Assembly (NCBI GenBank): GCA_013400155.1
Contig: VXBM01000893.1
Location: forward strand, 114,034-178,033
Direction of reading: 5' to 3'
Origin: Helopsaltes ochotensis
Taxonomy: Eukaryota; Chordata; Aves; Passeriformes; Locustellidae
DNA length: 64,000 nt
Shown here: positions 52,001 to 64,000 of the stretch, in pieces
Numbering within the stretch: position 1 is the stretch's first letter
How the letters are laid out: each line of letters begins with the position of its first letter
The notes under the pieces: model-generated
Told to the model about the DNA's origin: nothing
Database searches by the model: none
What the model saw: the letters and a program-made list of their open reading frames with translations, nothing else
Program-made: the position numbers and the translations under genes

Positions 52001-54590
52001 AGGAGTATAGGGAAGCAGGGACAAAGAAAATAAAAAAGGAATTACCTGAATAAGCTCCATGTCCTACCAGCTTAAAGGCAACGAAGCATTTTTTGGTTAT
52101 TGCTGTGGTCCACAGGCATTTCCCAAAGCTTTAACTTACATTCATTTTTTTTTTCATATTTTACACATAATGTAATTTTGCCTCAAACACCATTGACTTG
52201 TACAAGTTGGTCCTGCTCAGCACATCACCAAGGATCTCAGCGAGCTTGGCTGAATTGTAATGGGGAAGTTTTACACTGCTGAGTTGTTTTGGAAGGAAAT
52301 AAAAGTCATGAGTTAGCATTTTTGCACTGTCAAACACCATTCTGTCCTTTCTCATCTCTCTCACTTATAACAGGGGTGGTTAGAATAATCATACTTACAG
52401 CCATTACTTCCTATGCCCTTATCTTTATGTAGGTTCCTGCAAATAAATGTAAATAAACCTAGGGTCTGCTCTTACCTGAGATGGCCTTAGGGTTGTTTTC
52501 AGAATCAAAATTTTCAGAATTTCAAATAGTGTTTGAAATTCAGGAGTTTACTTTTTTAAAAAGTTTCCTTCAGAATCAGTATCCAGTTTTCACATATCTG
52601 ATACATTTGTTTGACTGTCTCATTGAACATGGATGAATTTTCAGGAAGGAACCATGTAAAGACTGTAATGATTAGTGTTATTTAAGGGAGGGAGTTGTGT
52701 AAAAATAGGCTAATGATGTAGCCAAATTTATTCAGGTATCAGTGGCCAAATGAGACGCAAGATCTCTGACCCCTAACTCACAGATGCTCACTCAGATCAA
52801 CAGTTCCTTGGTGCTGTTTCAGAAATACCTTGTTACCCCTTTTCTGCAATACATTTAGCATACAGACAATTAAATTAAGCACTTTCACTCCGGTTTCGTC
52901 TTGATATTTGATTTTCAAGATTCAGGCCAAGTAGTTACTCATCTCTTCCAAACATGTATCTGAAAATGCATTAGCAGATAATCATTAAATCAAGCAGCAG
53001 CAGAAATATATGAATGCTGAAGTGAATAGCAGTTTGCAATTGTTCCCATATATCCAAATGTTTTCTATAACCTCGTACACTGAGACTAATTGGGACAAAA
53101 TTTTGAGAGTGTCTGGCCAAAGTCTGCTGTGACATGACGTGAAATGGTTTGCACCTCTTTGTTAAAGCTAAACTCACTTTCGACTGAAGACTGACACTGT
53201 GCCTCTTTATCATTAACAGTTAAGAGCTTCCCACACCCTGTTCCTGGATGTACGATATTGTATTACAGAAATGGCTAAAGCCACTCATTTACAAAGGTAG
53301 GCAGTGTAAAATAAATTTAGATTACACCCCCTTGCCACTACAGTAGCCTTCTGGAATGCAGAGAGCCCATGACAGAGAAAGCAAATAAATGCACGAGGTG
53401 TACCCAGGGAGCAGGGTCATGGTGTGATCAGCTCCTCTAGTGGTCATTGTCCAGTGGATGGATTGCTGGTGCTGTGGCATCCATGAAAGAAAGGTATTGG
53501 TCTGGCCAGCTGTGTAACTCCCCTTGCACTACAGATTCTGCAGCCCTGAAACGCAGCTAGCCCACTGGGTATAAAAATACAGTGCTTGGTTCAGTTTGTT
53601 ATTTTAATTTAAGTGGACTCAGGAGATGTATTATCACTCTGGATAGAGACACAGGGGCTAAAAAGAGCAAGAGGCTTGGTCTTCCTGAAGTTCTTCTGCA
53701 GATGGGGTACAGTTTCCATCCTCTGATTGCCAGGAGAGGACTGAGGGCTCTGGTTCTGGGACTCAGGGCAATGCCCACAGTATATGTAGGTGACGGGAGG
53801 ATTTGGCTCAGTCCTATTTCGTAGCAACCCTTCAGAAATTTTTGCTTGGTTAACATGGACTTTTCAGCAGTGTTATCCTTACTCACCAAGAATAAGAAGC
53901 CTGTGGGAGTGCAGAGGAAATATATACGTTCTTCCCAGACCTCTCTTGGACAGAGCCCAAATTCCTCAGTGTAGGAGGGCTATGAGGTTGAGATTTGGGA
54001 AAAAGGTTCTGACAGACACAGCCAGCTGGAAAGAGAGTGATCCACATGCACTGTTCCTTCCAAAGATGAATCAGGATGAAATGATTTTACATGTTTTTTC
54101 ATTGTCCTTCCCACCTTGTAAACATTCCTAAAGCCTGTCTGTAAGCCCTGCATAAAGAAGTGCTAATATCCATATGTCAGTACTGGAAATGGTTTTTCCC
54201 ACACCTAAAGAGCCAAGTTCATCCCTTATGTAATTCCCCTCACTTTAATAGCTTTGCAGGAGGAAGCACGCTGGCCCAGTAAGTCCACCCAAAAGCTGCA
54301 GATCCTGCTGAAAACAGCTGTCTACCTTGTGAGGGGGATGAATCACCACAGACCTCACTGGCTCAGGCCTTTGCAATAGATTCCTCCTCACTTCTGTGTG
54401 CAATTCTGCCTGCAAATCTCTAAATTATCTGGACACCAGCTGCTTCAAAATCTTGAAAGCCTCATTATAAGAAAGGCAGAAGAACAGTCCTTGCTCTCAG
54501 TTCCTAAACTAAATGCATTTAATGTGTATCTGTGCTGTAGTTATACTTCATTGATCCCACTGCAAGATATTTCTTGATAAGCTACAATAT

Positions 54591-54616
54591 CCAGGAAGAA
54601 TTTCTATTCTTCCTGG
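54591..54616. repeat. Perfect hairpin, 11-bp arms, 4-base loop
   Basis: The arm ccaggaagaat (54591-54601) pairs exactly with attcttcctgg (54606-54616) around the loop ttct. It is too short for a microRNA precursor and has no adjoining gene. Confidence 0.85.
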
Positions 54617-56922
54617 TACATTTCTTGGTTTTCAGAAAGGAGCAATGAGTATTCACCCCTCTTGGCTCTGACAGTTACACACTAGAACCAGGATGTAGGT
54701 CAGGGTGAACCAATGCACCTAGAGGTATTAAATTGCTTCAGCGTCTGGCCAGTAAATCTTGATCCTGTGGTCAGGAAAAGCTGAATGCCAGCTTTGCAGT
54801 AAAAATGGACCAGCAGGGAGTTTCAGAGAAGCTGAAAGGGGAAGCTAAGGGGAAAATTTTCATAGGATCATGAGGGAATGTTATTTAACAAATTCTCTTC
54901 TATTACAATGATTCTGTGACCCTGGTGATGCCTTCCAGTCTTATGTTGCTATAAATACCTTGCCTGAGAACTAATTCCTCTTGACAAGCTGACAGAGCTT
55001 CAGCACACAATAGAGCATGTCACCAGTTAGTTTATCTTATGGCTAACATTAGCATTTGATTTTTGTTTTCTGTTACTGTCATTCTGGACAGCAAGGTACA
55101 GCTTTTAATATTACCTGTTGAGAATTTTACTTAATGAGTAAATAAACTTGCTGCTCCTTCAGCAACAGATGCTCTAAATTAAAAGATGTGAAAGTAACAT
55201 TCCTATTCTTTAAGCAAATAATGCATTCTGGGATCCTAAATTATAAATGCAATTATAAATATGTACAAATTCCAGTTAAAATAATCTGCTTGGGACAGAA
55301 GTTCACCCTTACAGGAATTACAACATCAGACATCACAATTATTTTAGCTAAAAAAATAGTAGAGGAAGGGTCTTCAGAATGAATGTAGATTAGTCATTTT
55401 AATCATACTAGAGCTTTTTAAATATTCCATTTGTGATGGAATGAGACGTGATACAACATAGTTGTATGAAAATTAGTTTCCACGAGCTGTGCTGAGAAAG
55501 AGATAAACAAGATAAATCTGACACTCTCTTGGATATTGAAATATATATATACAAACCCATTGCTATTTCCTGGCAGGGAACACCAGGGGGGAGAAAGAGA
55601 GAAGTTAAGGTGAAACTATCTATTACTGATTTTCCTGCGCCCAGATAGGGTCATGAGGAAAAGTCATTTTTGCAACCAGCCTCTCTCATACTGCTCAACG
55701 AGTAACACCTTTCTCTCTTCCAGTCTGTTGCCTAGTACTCTGTGTGGTGTGAGATTAGGGTTTCAAGATGTTCTTTGTTCTTCCCGTTTTTCCTAATGCG
55801 ACAAGGCAGGAGGTTGTCAGGCTCTTACCAGGAAATAATACAACTATTTTTTTTACTCTAGGTACGCAAATACCTCCTTCTCTGCATGTTGTGACACAAA
55901 TCCCTTAGCAAAAATTTCGTTTCATTTTTCTTTGCTTTAGCTTTCTAAAAGGTATCCCTAAGCACCTCAAATCCTAATCCAAAGGTCACCTCTTCTAATT
56001 TAGGCATCTAAATTTGTTCTGTACTTAATGCACCCTTACCATCATATCTCACCTACCATACATTTGTCTCAGGATCCTCCTCCTCAGCATGTTTCATCTA
56101 ATGCTAAGACAAATGACTTAAATAAGTGGACTGCAGAGTAAAAGAAGGTGATCAGTACAGACTAGATGTCTGACTTTTAGACAACTAAAATTTAAAAATA
56201 TCAACACCAAGCTTTGTTCAGTTTCTTTCTGTGCAAGTCCTCACATGATTATCTACATGAGGTATTTCAGATTCTAAACGGAAAGATTTTTTTGGCCCAG
56301 AATATACAGGTGACAGCAGAAGACGTGTCCCTTTGCATGTGTCAGCAATGATTCCTTACAATCAGTTTCAGTCACCTGTTCGAAATCAGGAGTAGTTTTG
56401 CTCTAGACTTGCTCTACAGCCAATGAAGAAAGGCAAGTACCTTAGGAGCAGCGTCTCTGGTGTGCCTGCCTTTCTCCAGTGACAATAGAGGAAGACTGAA
56501 GCTTCTACAGTCCCACCTTAAGTACTTCAGTTAAATGATGGGGTGAATCCATGTATATCAGCTGCAATGCTGGGGCTCGTAGTAAATTTGAACTCCAAAT
56601 CTTAAAATCTTAAAAATCTTGCTAGTATAATATAAATTGTATGTGTTGGTTGTGTTTGTGTGAGGGTACATGTGCTTCATGTATGCCTGCGCAGTTTTTG
56701 CATGCTACAACAACAAAGTAAAACAACATGGTAACATTGTGAAATAGTGAAGCCAGTTTTCAGAAAGATGTGGAAAACCTTTGCATGCAGACCTCAGCTT
56801 AAAATATTTCTTAGAAGTGAGCTTTATCTAGTTATACAAAGTGCAATAATACTTAGAGAGCAAATCAAATGCAATATTACATTTTCTGGATAAGTATAAT
56901 TATATGGTGAGACCCTTTGACT

Positions 56923-56987
56923 TAACAATAACAACAATAAGAATAATAATGTTAACAATGGTAATAATAATAATAATAATTAATAAA
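56923..56987. repeat. Imperfect AAT/AAC trinucleotide repeat
   Basis: A run of aac/aat units (aacaataacaacaataag) grades into pure aat repeats near 56,961-56,980. It is a microsatellite, probably length-variable. Confidence 0.88.
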
Positions 56988-58359
56988 GCAGCCTCAGTAA
57001 AGACTTATTGCCAAGACTAACATTGTCAGTGACATCCAGGATCAGCAATGGTTACAAGCAGTGGACACAAAATGAAGTTGTCTGGTTTTGACAACAAAAT
57101 ATTTTGCATTTAGCAAAGGCATATGTTTGAAACTCAAATGACTTCACTTCAAATTAAAGCAAAAAATGTTTTGAAGTGTCGTCATTTGATAATCATTTGC
57201 TTTAAAATAAGCAACAGATTTCTATGTAATGGGATCCACATCTTTAACAAGTGAACCAACATTGTGACAAACAAAAAACAACCTGCTCTAAAATATAATT
57301 CAAAAATAAATTACATCTAGCTGTTTTGTTGTTGTTGTTTTCTGTTTTCCTTTTTTGGCCGCCTGTAGAGCTCCCACAATTTTTTCATTGCTACAATGAC
57401 AAATGCTATGACAAAAGACCTGGGCCACTGCCAGAAATCTACTCTAGACTTCAGTATATGTTTCTGCTTTCAGGAGTCAATTGTTTTCCTTCTCTCCCAG
57501 GGGTCACTTGCTACCTTATTACCAGAAAGAATGACCCCTTGACAGCGCAATTGAGATCCAGAAACTCAACAAAACTGTAACCCCTCCAGTGGCATCAGAA
57601 TTGTAATCAACAGCAGTGGGTCTGGAAGACAAATGCACTTGTATATAAGGCCACCATCTTAGAAAGTGGCTTCTCTACTTGCAAAGAAACCTATCTCTAT
57701 TTGGTTTCTTTTGATATTTTTATTACCCCTTTCTTGTAACCTTTTCATTGCTAGTGCTCTCAAGGCAGGAGTGTTTTCACAGCGTTGGAATTACCTGTGC
57801 TCATTTTACACAGTTTGCTGCCTATTCCTTCTCTTGCAATCTGTGCTGTGAAGCACATGACTAGAGACGGGAGCCCCCAGTCATTTCGGATTTCTTCTCT
57901 TATTCAGCTTAATTCACTAGCAGAATAGTTGTTCCTTCAATATCCTTATTGCCATGTAAGAAACACGAGTACAGAATATCCAGCCTTGAAACGAGAAGAA
58001 TGAGCTTGAAATATTAAGGAGAACTTCACAGAGAATATACCTGGCCCTTGCAAAGGCATGCACTGAAATAATGTTATATGATAATATTTCTCAAATATAG
58101 TTGTTACTAAAAGTATTAAACTTATTTGCTGGATCCTTTCGGATACACAAGATCTGCAAAACCAAGGTTGCTTCAGATAAATACATACAAAGATGCTCTG
58201 CACCACAAGACCCTAGTCTAGTTCTTATACTGTACCTGTGGAACCCTGACCCAGAGTTTACCAAAAACTGTGCCTCTAAATTGCATAAATGTTTGTTTTG
58301 AAAATTTCAGAAAAACTTTCAAAAAATCTCAGTGTGAATTAAAGCTTAAAAAGTTTCTT

Positions 58360-58384
58360 ATTCTGGTAATTTTATTACCAGAAT
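58360..58384. repeat. Perfect hairpin, 11-bp arms, 3-base loop
   Basis: The arm attctggtaat (58360-58370) pairs exactly with attaccagaat (58374-58384) around ttt. No gene or repeat family is recognisable nearby. Confidence 0.85.
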
Positions 58385-61300
58385 TACTTGACATGTGCGC
58401 TAGAAGGAATTTTTTTTTTAAAACCATCCAACCACATGGTAGAAAACAAGGTACCCATGAACCAAAGCACTGTTCCCAGATGCTCTGCCATCTGACTATC
58501 ATTACACAGATATTGGGAAATACTTCAGATAATTGTAGGGAAAAGTTCCTCAAGATATACAAGGATAAAAAGATCTAAAAAACAGACAAAAGCAAACAGT
58601 GTGGCAAAACACAAGTACACAAAATCCCATTGCCTTTAAGAGAGATTTGGGTGAATGCAGGAATTTGCAGAGACAGGAGGCTCCGAACAGCATCATGGCC
58701 TGAGGTGCAGAAAACCCAGCAACAGAGTTCTGCTGAGCGTGCGCTGGGAAGAACAAGAATTCATGAGGTCAAAAAAGAGATGTTTTTGTTACCTTTCTCA
58801 GACATAAGTCATCACATTTTACAAACAACAAAATAAAAGGTATTAGACCCCTAGGTGATCCCTGGAAGGAGCAGCAGATGGCCAGCCTCGCACCTTCAGA
58901 AGAGAAGTAGCACAAATAGCAAGGATGTGGTTTTTCCTACGCTGTCCTACCAACGAGATGTCACCACAATGCAGAGAAGGTGCCAAGTCCTTGCCCAACT
59001 TTCCCTGCTGAGGCACAGCAGTTCTGCTACAGACAGGCAAGAGGGAGGAGGCTGTGAAAATGGCTCTTTTGCCCCAGAAACCAGGCTGTGGTCTCTGGTA
59101 AGAGCAGAAAAAATAATGTTTTGAATTTTATGTTGCTGCCTTTCAGTAAGCTCTGTGTGACTGAGCTTTTCCCCTGTCAACAGTCACACTGTTGACAAGG
59201 CAGAGTTGTCTTCTCTGGCAAAGAGACAGGAAGAGTTGCTTCACACCTGTGTTTTACTTCTGCAAATTGAAGGGCAGGATTGAGGTCCTAATTAATAACC
59301 AAAAGGGGAAAATTGACAAGTGCTTCTTTTGGCACTAGTATCGAAAAACATATGGCCTCTTATTTTCTTACATATTAGGTCACATCATTTTAATTTCTAT
59401 CCAAAAGCCCAGAAGCAAGTTACATGGATTCTTCGTACATGTTTAAGTACCATACATTAAAAATAACATGCTGAAATAATGCTGTCAAAGTATGAGACCT
59501 ACCTGACTGATGGAATATTCTTCTATAAAGAGCAGCTCTAAGCTTCCCTTAAACAGAATGAAGGAAAATCTAAAGATAATAATGAATAAGAAAGTAGCTT
59601 CTTCTGCCAGAGCCATCAAGTTAAATGGCTCTTTGTATTGTTCAAAATGTGTACAATATTGTCTTCTGTGGCAGAGGGTAAAGAGAGGGAACTTCCAATG
59701 ATGTTTTGATGAAACAACAAATAAAAATAATATTTTGACAGAGACCGCATCCTATTAAAAAAAACCCCAAACATTCTCTCATTTCTCTGACTCAAAGAGA
59801 AATCTCTTTATTGAGGTTGCACATGGAGCCTCACAGTCACACGGAAAGGAAATGTGCCATTTGCAAGAGAACATGCAGAATAACTGAAGACCCTAAGTGC
59901 TTGGCATCACTTGAGCTTAGTTTTAAATACCTATGATAGACACTTTCGGAATATGTTTCTTGAAAGTAACATCAAGGATTTACTTCAGCAGTAGCGTGCG
60001 TATGCTGATGGGTTGAATTGGTGCTCATGTACCAATAAAAAAGGGTTAGCTTTTGTTAATGTGCAAAGTTGGGGGGGTGGTATTTTTTATGCCAGTATTG
60101 GAATTTATTTGCCCTCCTGATGAAATGTTTACCTCACTCTGCCTCATCAATATTAACCTCACAGATCAACAGATCTTCATATCGACAGAATAGAGAAGTC
60201 AATACCACCTTATTATTATTTAATAAGTATTTCATTGTCAGTAACTGAGTGAGAACAAACATCTGTGCAGTATAATGGCATGCACTTTAATTTTGCAAGG
60301 TTACTGTCCTGCATGTTTGACAGAAGAAAGCTAACCCATAGTAAAAATCCCCCAGTAATTTCAATGTATAAAATGACAACATGTTGAAGGACATTTAAAT
60401 TGAACAAAACAGGGTTTTTTTACTCGCAGTTTTGATATACAAATGTTGGAGGTGTTTTACTGTGGCTTCTGACTATGATTGATAGGAGATGCATCAATTT
60501 CAAGGTTTGTGAATTTAAGTAAATTGTTGTCAGTGGTATCACTTCTTCTTTTTTGTATTTTTTTTTCAAATTATCTCCTTACAGAGAATAGAGTATTATA
60601 AATTGAGACAGGATATACATAAAGCATCAATTTAGCTTGAATATCCACTTACAATAGTAAAAAGAAAATAGTTGTGATAAGAATGTGAGTACATCAGAGT
60701 TGTTCAGAAAACTCCAGAGTATTTAAAAAACCCATTGCTTATGTTTTTTCTTCTAAATAGTTTTTGCTGCTTCTGTTTGGAAAATACTTTGCTTGCCTTT
60801 CCTTTCAAAGGAAAAATATCATATTTATTTTTTAAAAATAGTTGTAGCAGATCTTAGATACTTCTTTTATCTTGGTCCTCAGAATGTAATTCCATTAATT
60901 ATATATTAGAAAAAAATACTCTTGTACATTAGGAAAAAAAATAACCAAACTTGTGTCAACTCCTTGCAACCTGAGGAGAGTTTATTTACCCTTCTTTCCT
61001 TCCTAGGAATGCTTTTCTTGAATAAAAAGCCTGAAAAGCTTTCTTTAAAATTGTGCTTAAGCATCATACAGCAAAGCTTGCTTACTATGGATCTAATGCT
61101 TTCAGAAATTAGCTGTGTCTGATTATAAACTAGTTTTCCCTAGGTTGCTGCTTATCTGATGAAGCCTGACTCAGGATGTGGTGAAATGCACAGATACTTT
61201 TTATTATGTTTTCCAGCACATGGTCATGACTCGTTTCCATGTATAAGTGTGTTGTGTCTATGTATCTACACGGCTGTCTACATGCATAGAGCAATGTATA

Positions 61301-62559
61301 TGCTGTTTTGTGTGGGTTTGGTTTTAACATCAGATTCTATAAATGAACAAAGATACTATCTTCATTTTACTGTTCTCTAAAGGGGCAACATGGAATGGAT
61401 TCTGTAAATCTAACTATACATGTTGCCGATTAAAAGCTGATGGTAACAATTAATATACAAGGGGACAGACTAGTTTTTCTTCTAACCTTTTTTTTTTGAG
61501 AGAAAAAAATGAAAATTAGGCAGGAAAGACCATTTCCAGATGTGACTGTATAGGGCTTGATTTGAGGCACTTTTGTTATCTCCTTAATAATGCATATAAG
61601 AATGCTCATGTGAAATGTTTGTTAAAACTCCATCCTAGTAGATATTTGTGCTTATGAGTTGATTCCTTATCCATATTTTATGGAGAAGTAGCTCGGCACT
61701 GGATTACAGTACATTATTTTCCAAACTCCTTATTAAACTCTGCATATCTCTCTACTGTGCCTCCAGGCTTAAATTAAAAACAAACTTAAGAAAAATTTAA
61801 AGAGACAACATTCAGAAACTTATGTTTTTACAAAGCTTCTGAAAGTTCATAATTATTTTTGTCCCTAATAGGCCTGCCTTTGAAATAATTTGATGGCTAG
61901 GTTTGTAAATTCGCATGGAAAGATCTGGCATTCCATAGTCATTAAGGGGAGTATATATCACAAAAATGGTTTTGCATATAAATAATGGTATACAGGATTT
62001 GGCTTAAATTGTCTGCTTTCATTTGATTTTTTTTTTCTCTGAGATAATTTGGAGGGAAGCAGGAAGATCAAATTGAACACAATTTGGAAATAAAACTTGG
62101 ATAATTGAGCTAAGTAGGTTGAACTTGCCAGTCACCTGTGACCTCTTCCTAGTGACACATCGTTTCAAACAGCTGAAATGAGAGGGCCTGCATCGAATTG
62201 CACAAAACAAATACAGCGAGTGGAGTGTCAGCCTGGACCCATGTCATCCCTCTCCCAGTTCGCTTCATTTTTATTGAAGATGGAGGAACTCGAGCACCAC
62301 TGCCTCGGGAAGGCCACCGGGTGTGTTCGGGGAACTCGGTGGAGGGGAGCAGGACGGGCGCTCCGGGAGGGCCACCGGGCAGGGCGGCGGGGGGGCACAA
62401 CAGCACTGGACCTGTAAGAGGTGAGAAACTGAAGGTTCACAAGTAAACGAGCTCACGCGTGGTAAGATCGCCTTTATGTACTGCTGCAACTGAAAGTTTG
62501 CGATCGTCCCTGTGCGGGAACCTAATATTTTGCTGTTCATTTTGAAGCGATTATTCAAA

Positions 62560-62710
62560 ACACCTTGGCAGCTGAACCCTCCCCGCTTTCATGATAATTA
62601 TTTCTAATCGTGATTGGCAATAATAGTAATTGCCATATTCAGCCAGCGCCCAGCTGTAACGATTTTTCTTTATTATTATTATTTGGGTTAACAATCGCCA
62701 CTGACAACAA
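62560..62710. promoter_or_regulatory. Candidate homeodomain-rich element inside the CpG island
   Basis: An AT-rich stretch embedded in the island has closely spaced TAAT/ATTA cores, a reverse CCAAT box (tgattggc near 62612) and an ataatagtaattgcc cluster. The contrast with the GC-rich flanks suggests a retained binding-site cluster. Conservation is untested. Confidence 0.3.
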
Positions 62711-63127
62711 TGTCTCCCGACGCTCTTCTCCCTCCCTCAAATATCCAGGGAAATGAGTACCAGTGCTCTGCAGCAGCCGTCGGGTGGGCCGCTTCCCCCT
62801 CCCCGCGGGCTCTGCGGGGACAGGGGGTGAGCAGAGGGTGGCTGTCCCGCCGGCTCCCTGCCGGGGGGCTGGTGCGGAGGATGGGGGGCGACCCGGGCTG
62901 CCGCAGCCTTCCCCCAACACCGCCAGCCGGCCTCCCTCCCCTCCGACGGAGCAGGGGCTGCAGCCGCGGCTGTAACGAGCCTCTTAATAAACCTCCGGGT
63001 CGATGATGCATCGCTCGCTAGTGAATCTTCGCGGGTTTATTTATTTTAACTAAATCGCCCAAATGGATCGCGGCTCTGTGTTGACTCTGGCGAGAGGCGA
63101 GGCGGGGAGCCGGGGGGGCGGCGGAGC

Positions 63128-63135
63128 TGACAGGT
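63128..63135 (+). promoter_or_regulatory. TALE homeodomain consensus TGACAGGT
   Basis: This is a perfect match to the MEIS/PREP-type binding consensus TGACAG(G/C)T, located between GC boxes in the CpG island. An 8-base match is expected by chance every few tens of kb. Its interest comes only from its place in the island. Confidence 0.35.
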
Positions 63136-63238
63136 CGCCCGGGGGTTGCGGCGTTTTGTGCGTGCGGGGACTCTGCAACTGCCCGCCGCCCCCTCCGGGA
63201 AGGGCTCCTCCGCCACCGTGACCGCCCCCCTCCCCTTC

Positions 63239-63257
63239 CTCCTCCTCCTCCTCCCCC
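63239..63257. repeat. (CCT)n short repeat
   Basis: About five cct units followed by a C run lie within the CpG island. It encodes glycine- or glutamate-rich low-complexity ORFs on the opposite strand, which are not genes. Confidence 0.85.
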
Positions 63258-64000
63258 CAGCTCGGCCGCAGGCGCCCTTGTAAGGAAGAACGGAGCGCCG
63301 GCACGGGCCGGAGCAGAGCGGGGCTCCCCCCGGCCAGGCCGCTGGGTCCGGCCGCCGGGGAAGGCGCGGGGGTCGAGGGAGGGAAAGGCGAAGGATGGGT
63401 GTTTCAAACAGGGGTAAAAGCTTCGAGGCTTCCTCAAGCTGACGGTCACTAGAGAGAGGTGAGGGTCAGAGCTCTCCCCGCCGGCCCTCCCGGGGGGGCG
63501 AGAGGTTCTCTCTGCGCCAGGGACAGCCGGGCGGGGAGCGGCGGCCGGACACCCCTCGTGCGGCGCTGATGGCAGAGCTAGCCCAGCGCTACTCCTGCCG
63601 CTGAACTTCACAGCGTTTCTCGTGTTTATTCACGCTCACATCAGAGTCGAAGTTTGGGCCGCGGTGATGCGGGAGCCGGGGGCGTCCCCCGAGCTGGTGC
63701 CTCACGGCCACCGCGCCCAGCGTGCCAGGAGCAGCGCTCGCCTGCCGAGCGCCCCGAGTCTTCGGGTGCCTCGCAGGTAAACGCAGCAAACTCGTCGGGG
63801 ATTAAAAGCAGCCTCTGGTTTTTAAAACCACACGCGGAAGTTACAGACCGGCGTCCGCAGGAGTGGTGTCGATGGCCTTCCCCGATGGGCGCCGTGCCTG
63901 CTCTTTGTCACCTCCGGGGCACATCCCCGCGGGCTCAGCCCGGTCCCGGCGGACCACAGCCGCCTCCCCGAGGCCGCCGCGCTGCGCCGGGAGCGGGGGA

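Larger units (their letters stand above)
40152..62249. other. Intergenic, repeat-poor DNA up to the CpG island
   Basis: I see no gene or recognisable transposon in this 22 kb. Low-complexity tracts and hairpins within it are listed separately. I searched the - strand by eye for MEIS2 homeodomain and C-terminal coding sequence, the expected next gene, and found none. Modestly G+C-richer patches near 41.0-41.3, 47.3-47.75, 53.4-54.1 and 58.85-59.1 kb have no recognised content. Confidence 0.55.
62250..64000. promoter_or_regulatory. CpG island, probable promoter or regulatory island, runs off the edge
   Basis: CpG and G+C content rise sharply after about 62,250 and stay high to the end, with an AT-rich dip at 62,430-62,750. 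GC boxes are visible at 62382-62387, 63116-63121, 63186-63192 (reverse) and 63529-63536. There is no clear TATA box, as expected for this promoter type. Large ORFs here (for example 197 codons at 63018-63611 on the - strand) are runs of Gly, Arg, Pro and Ala caused by base composition and are not genes. The transcript it serves is not visible. From synteny memory it may belong to the MEIS2 neighbourhood, for example an antisense or divergent non-coding RNA, but no MEIS2 coding sequence is seen. Confidence 0.82.

Noticed and set aside
54861..54925. Short CR1-like end phrases (cataggatcatg; gattctgtga)
   Set aside because: Too short, in conflicting orientations, and without any adjoining CR1 body.
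63018..63611. 197-codon - strand ORF in the CpG island
   Set aside because: Runs of Gly, Arg, Pro and Ala follow from the CpG-rich composition. There is no domain, and overlapping ORFs occur in other frames.
26121..64000. MEIS2 exons expected next to CDIN1
   Set aside because: I looked by eye for homeodomain, C-terminal and N-terminal MEIS2 coding sequence and found none in this window.
1..64000. Bacterial-type defence system, CRISPR array, prophage or operon
   Set aside because: The sequence is vertebrate nuclear DNA; there are no clustered ORFs, spaced direct repeats or ribosome-binding sites.

Overview
The window looks like nuclear DNA from a bird. It holds several chicken-repeat-1 (CR1) LINE fragments; two of them keep the family's 3' terminal octamer repeat (attctgtg or attctatg). 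The background is AT-rich, non-coding, has few CpGs and shows eukaryotic splice signals. A single exon matches the C-terminus of vertebrate CDIN1 (formerly C15orf41). I cannot name the species. There are no bacterial operons, phage genes, CRISPR arrays or tRNA genes, and most open reading frames here are chance ORFs.

Layout. Bases 1 to 24,958 are best read as the last intron of CDIN1, on the + strand. This stretch carries four CR1 fragments in + orientation (about 4.19-4.53, 8.37-8.79, 11.48-12.21 and 17.50-17.76 kb). It also has one older CR1 piece in - orientation (about 10.85-11.03 kb) and a long GGAAA microsatellite interrupted by a 30-base assembly gap (14,658-14,877). Bases 24,959-25,094 are the terminal coding exon of CDIN1, preceded by a good branch point, pyrimidine tract and AG. 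About 1 kb of 3' UTR follows, up to an AATAAA at 26,093. Bases from about 26.1 to 62.2 kb are a gene desert with no recognisable CR1. It contains short tandem repeats, a perfect 38-bp tandem duplication at 40,076, a 30-base T run at 49,018, hairpins, and several stretches that look like candidate conserved non-coding elements. From about 62.25 kb to the window end the sequence switches abruptly to a CpG island with GC boxes, very probably a promoter or regulatory island of a gene or non-coding RNA that continues off the right edge.

Context. From memory of vertebrate synteny, CDIN1 is followed by the homeobox gene MEIS2, in convergent orientation and separated by a gene desert. The repeat-poor desert to the right of CDIN1 fits the regulatory landscape of such a developmental gene. 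I looked for MEIS2 homeodomain, C-terminal or N-terminal coding sequence and found none, so the link is inference. I found no previously undescribed gene system. The most useful results are the CDIN1 exon, which has no ATG and is too short for ORF calling, the unassigned CpG island, and the candidate regulatory elements between them.
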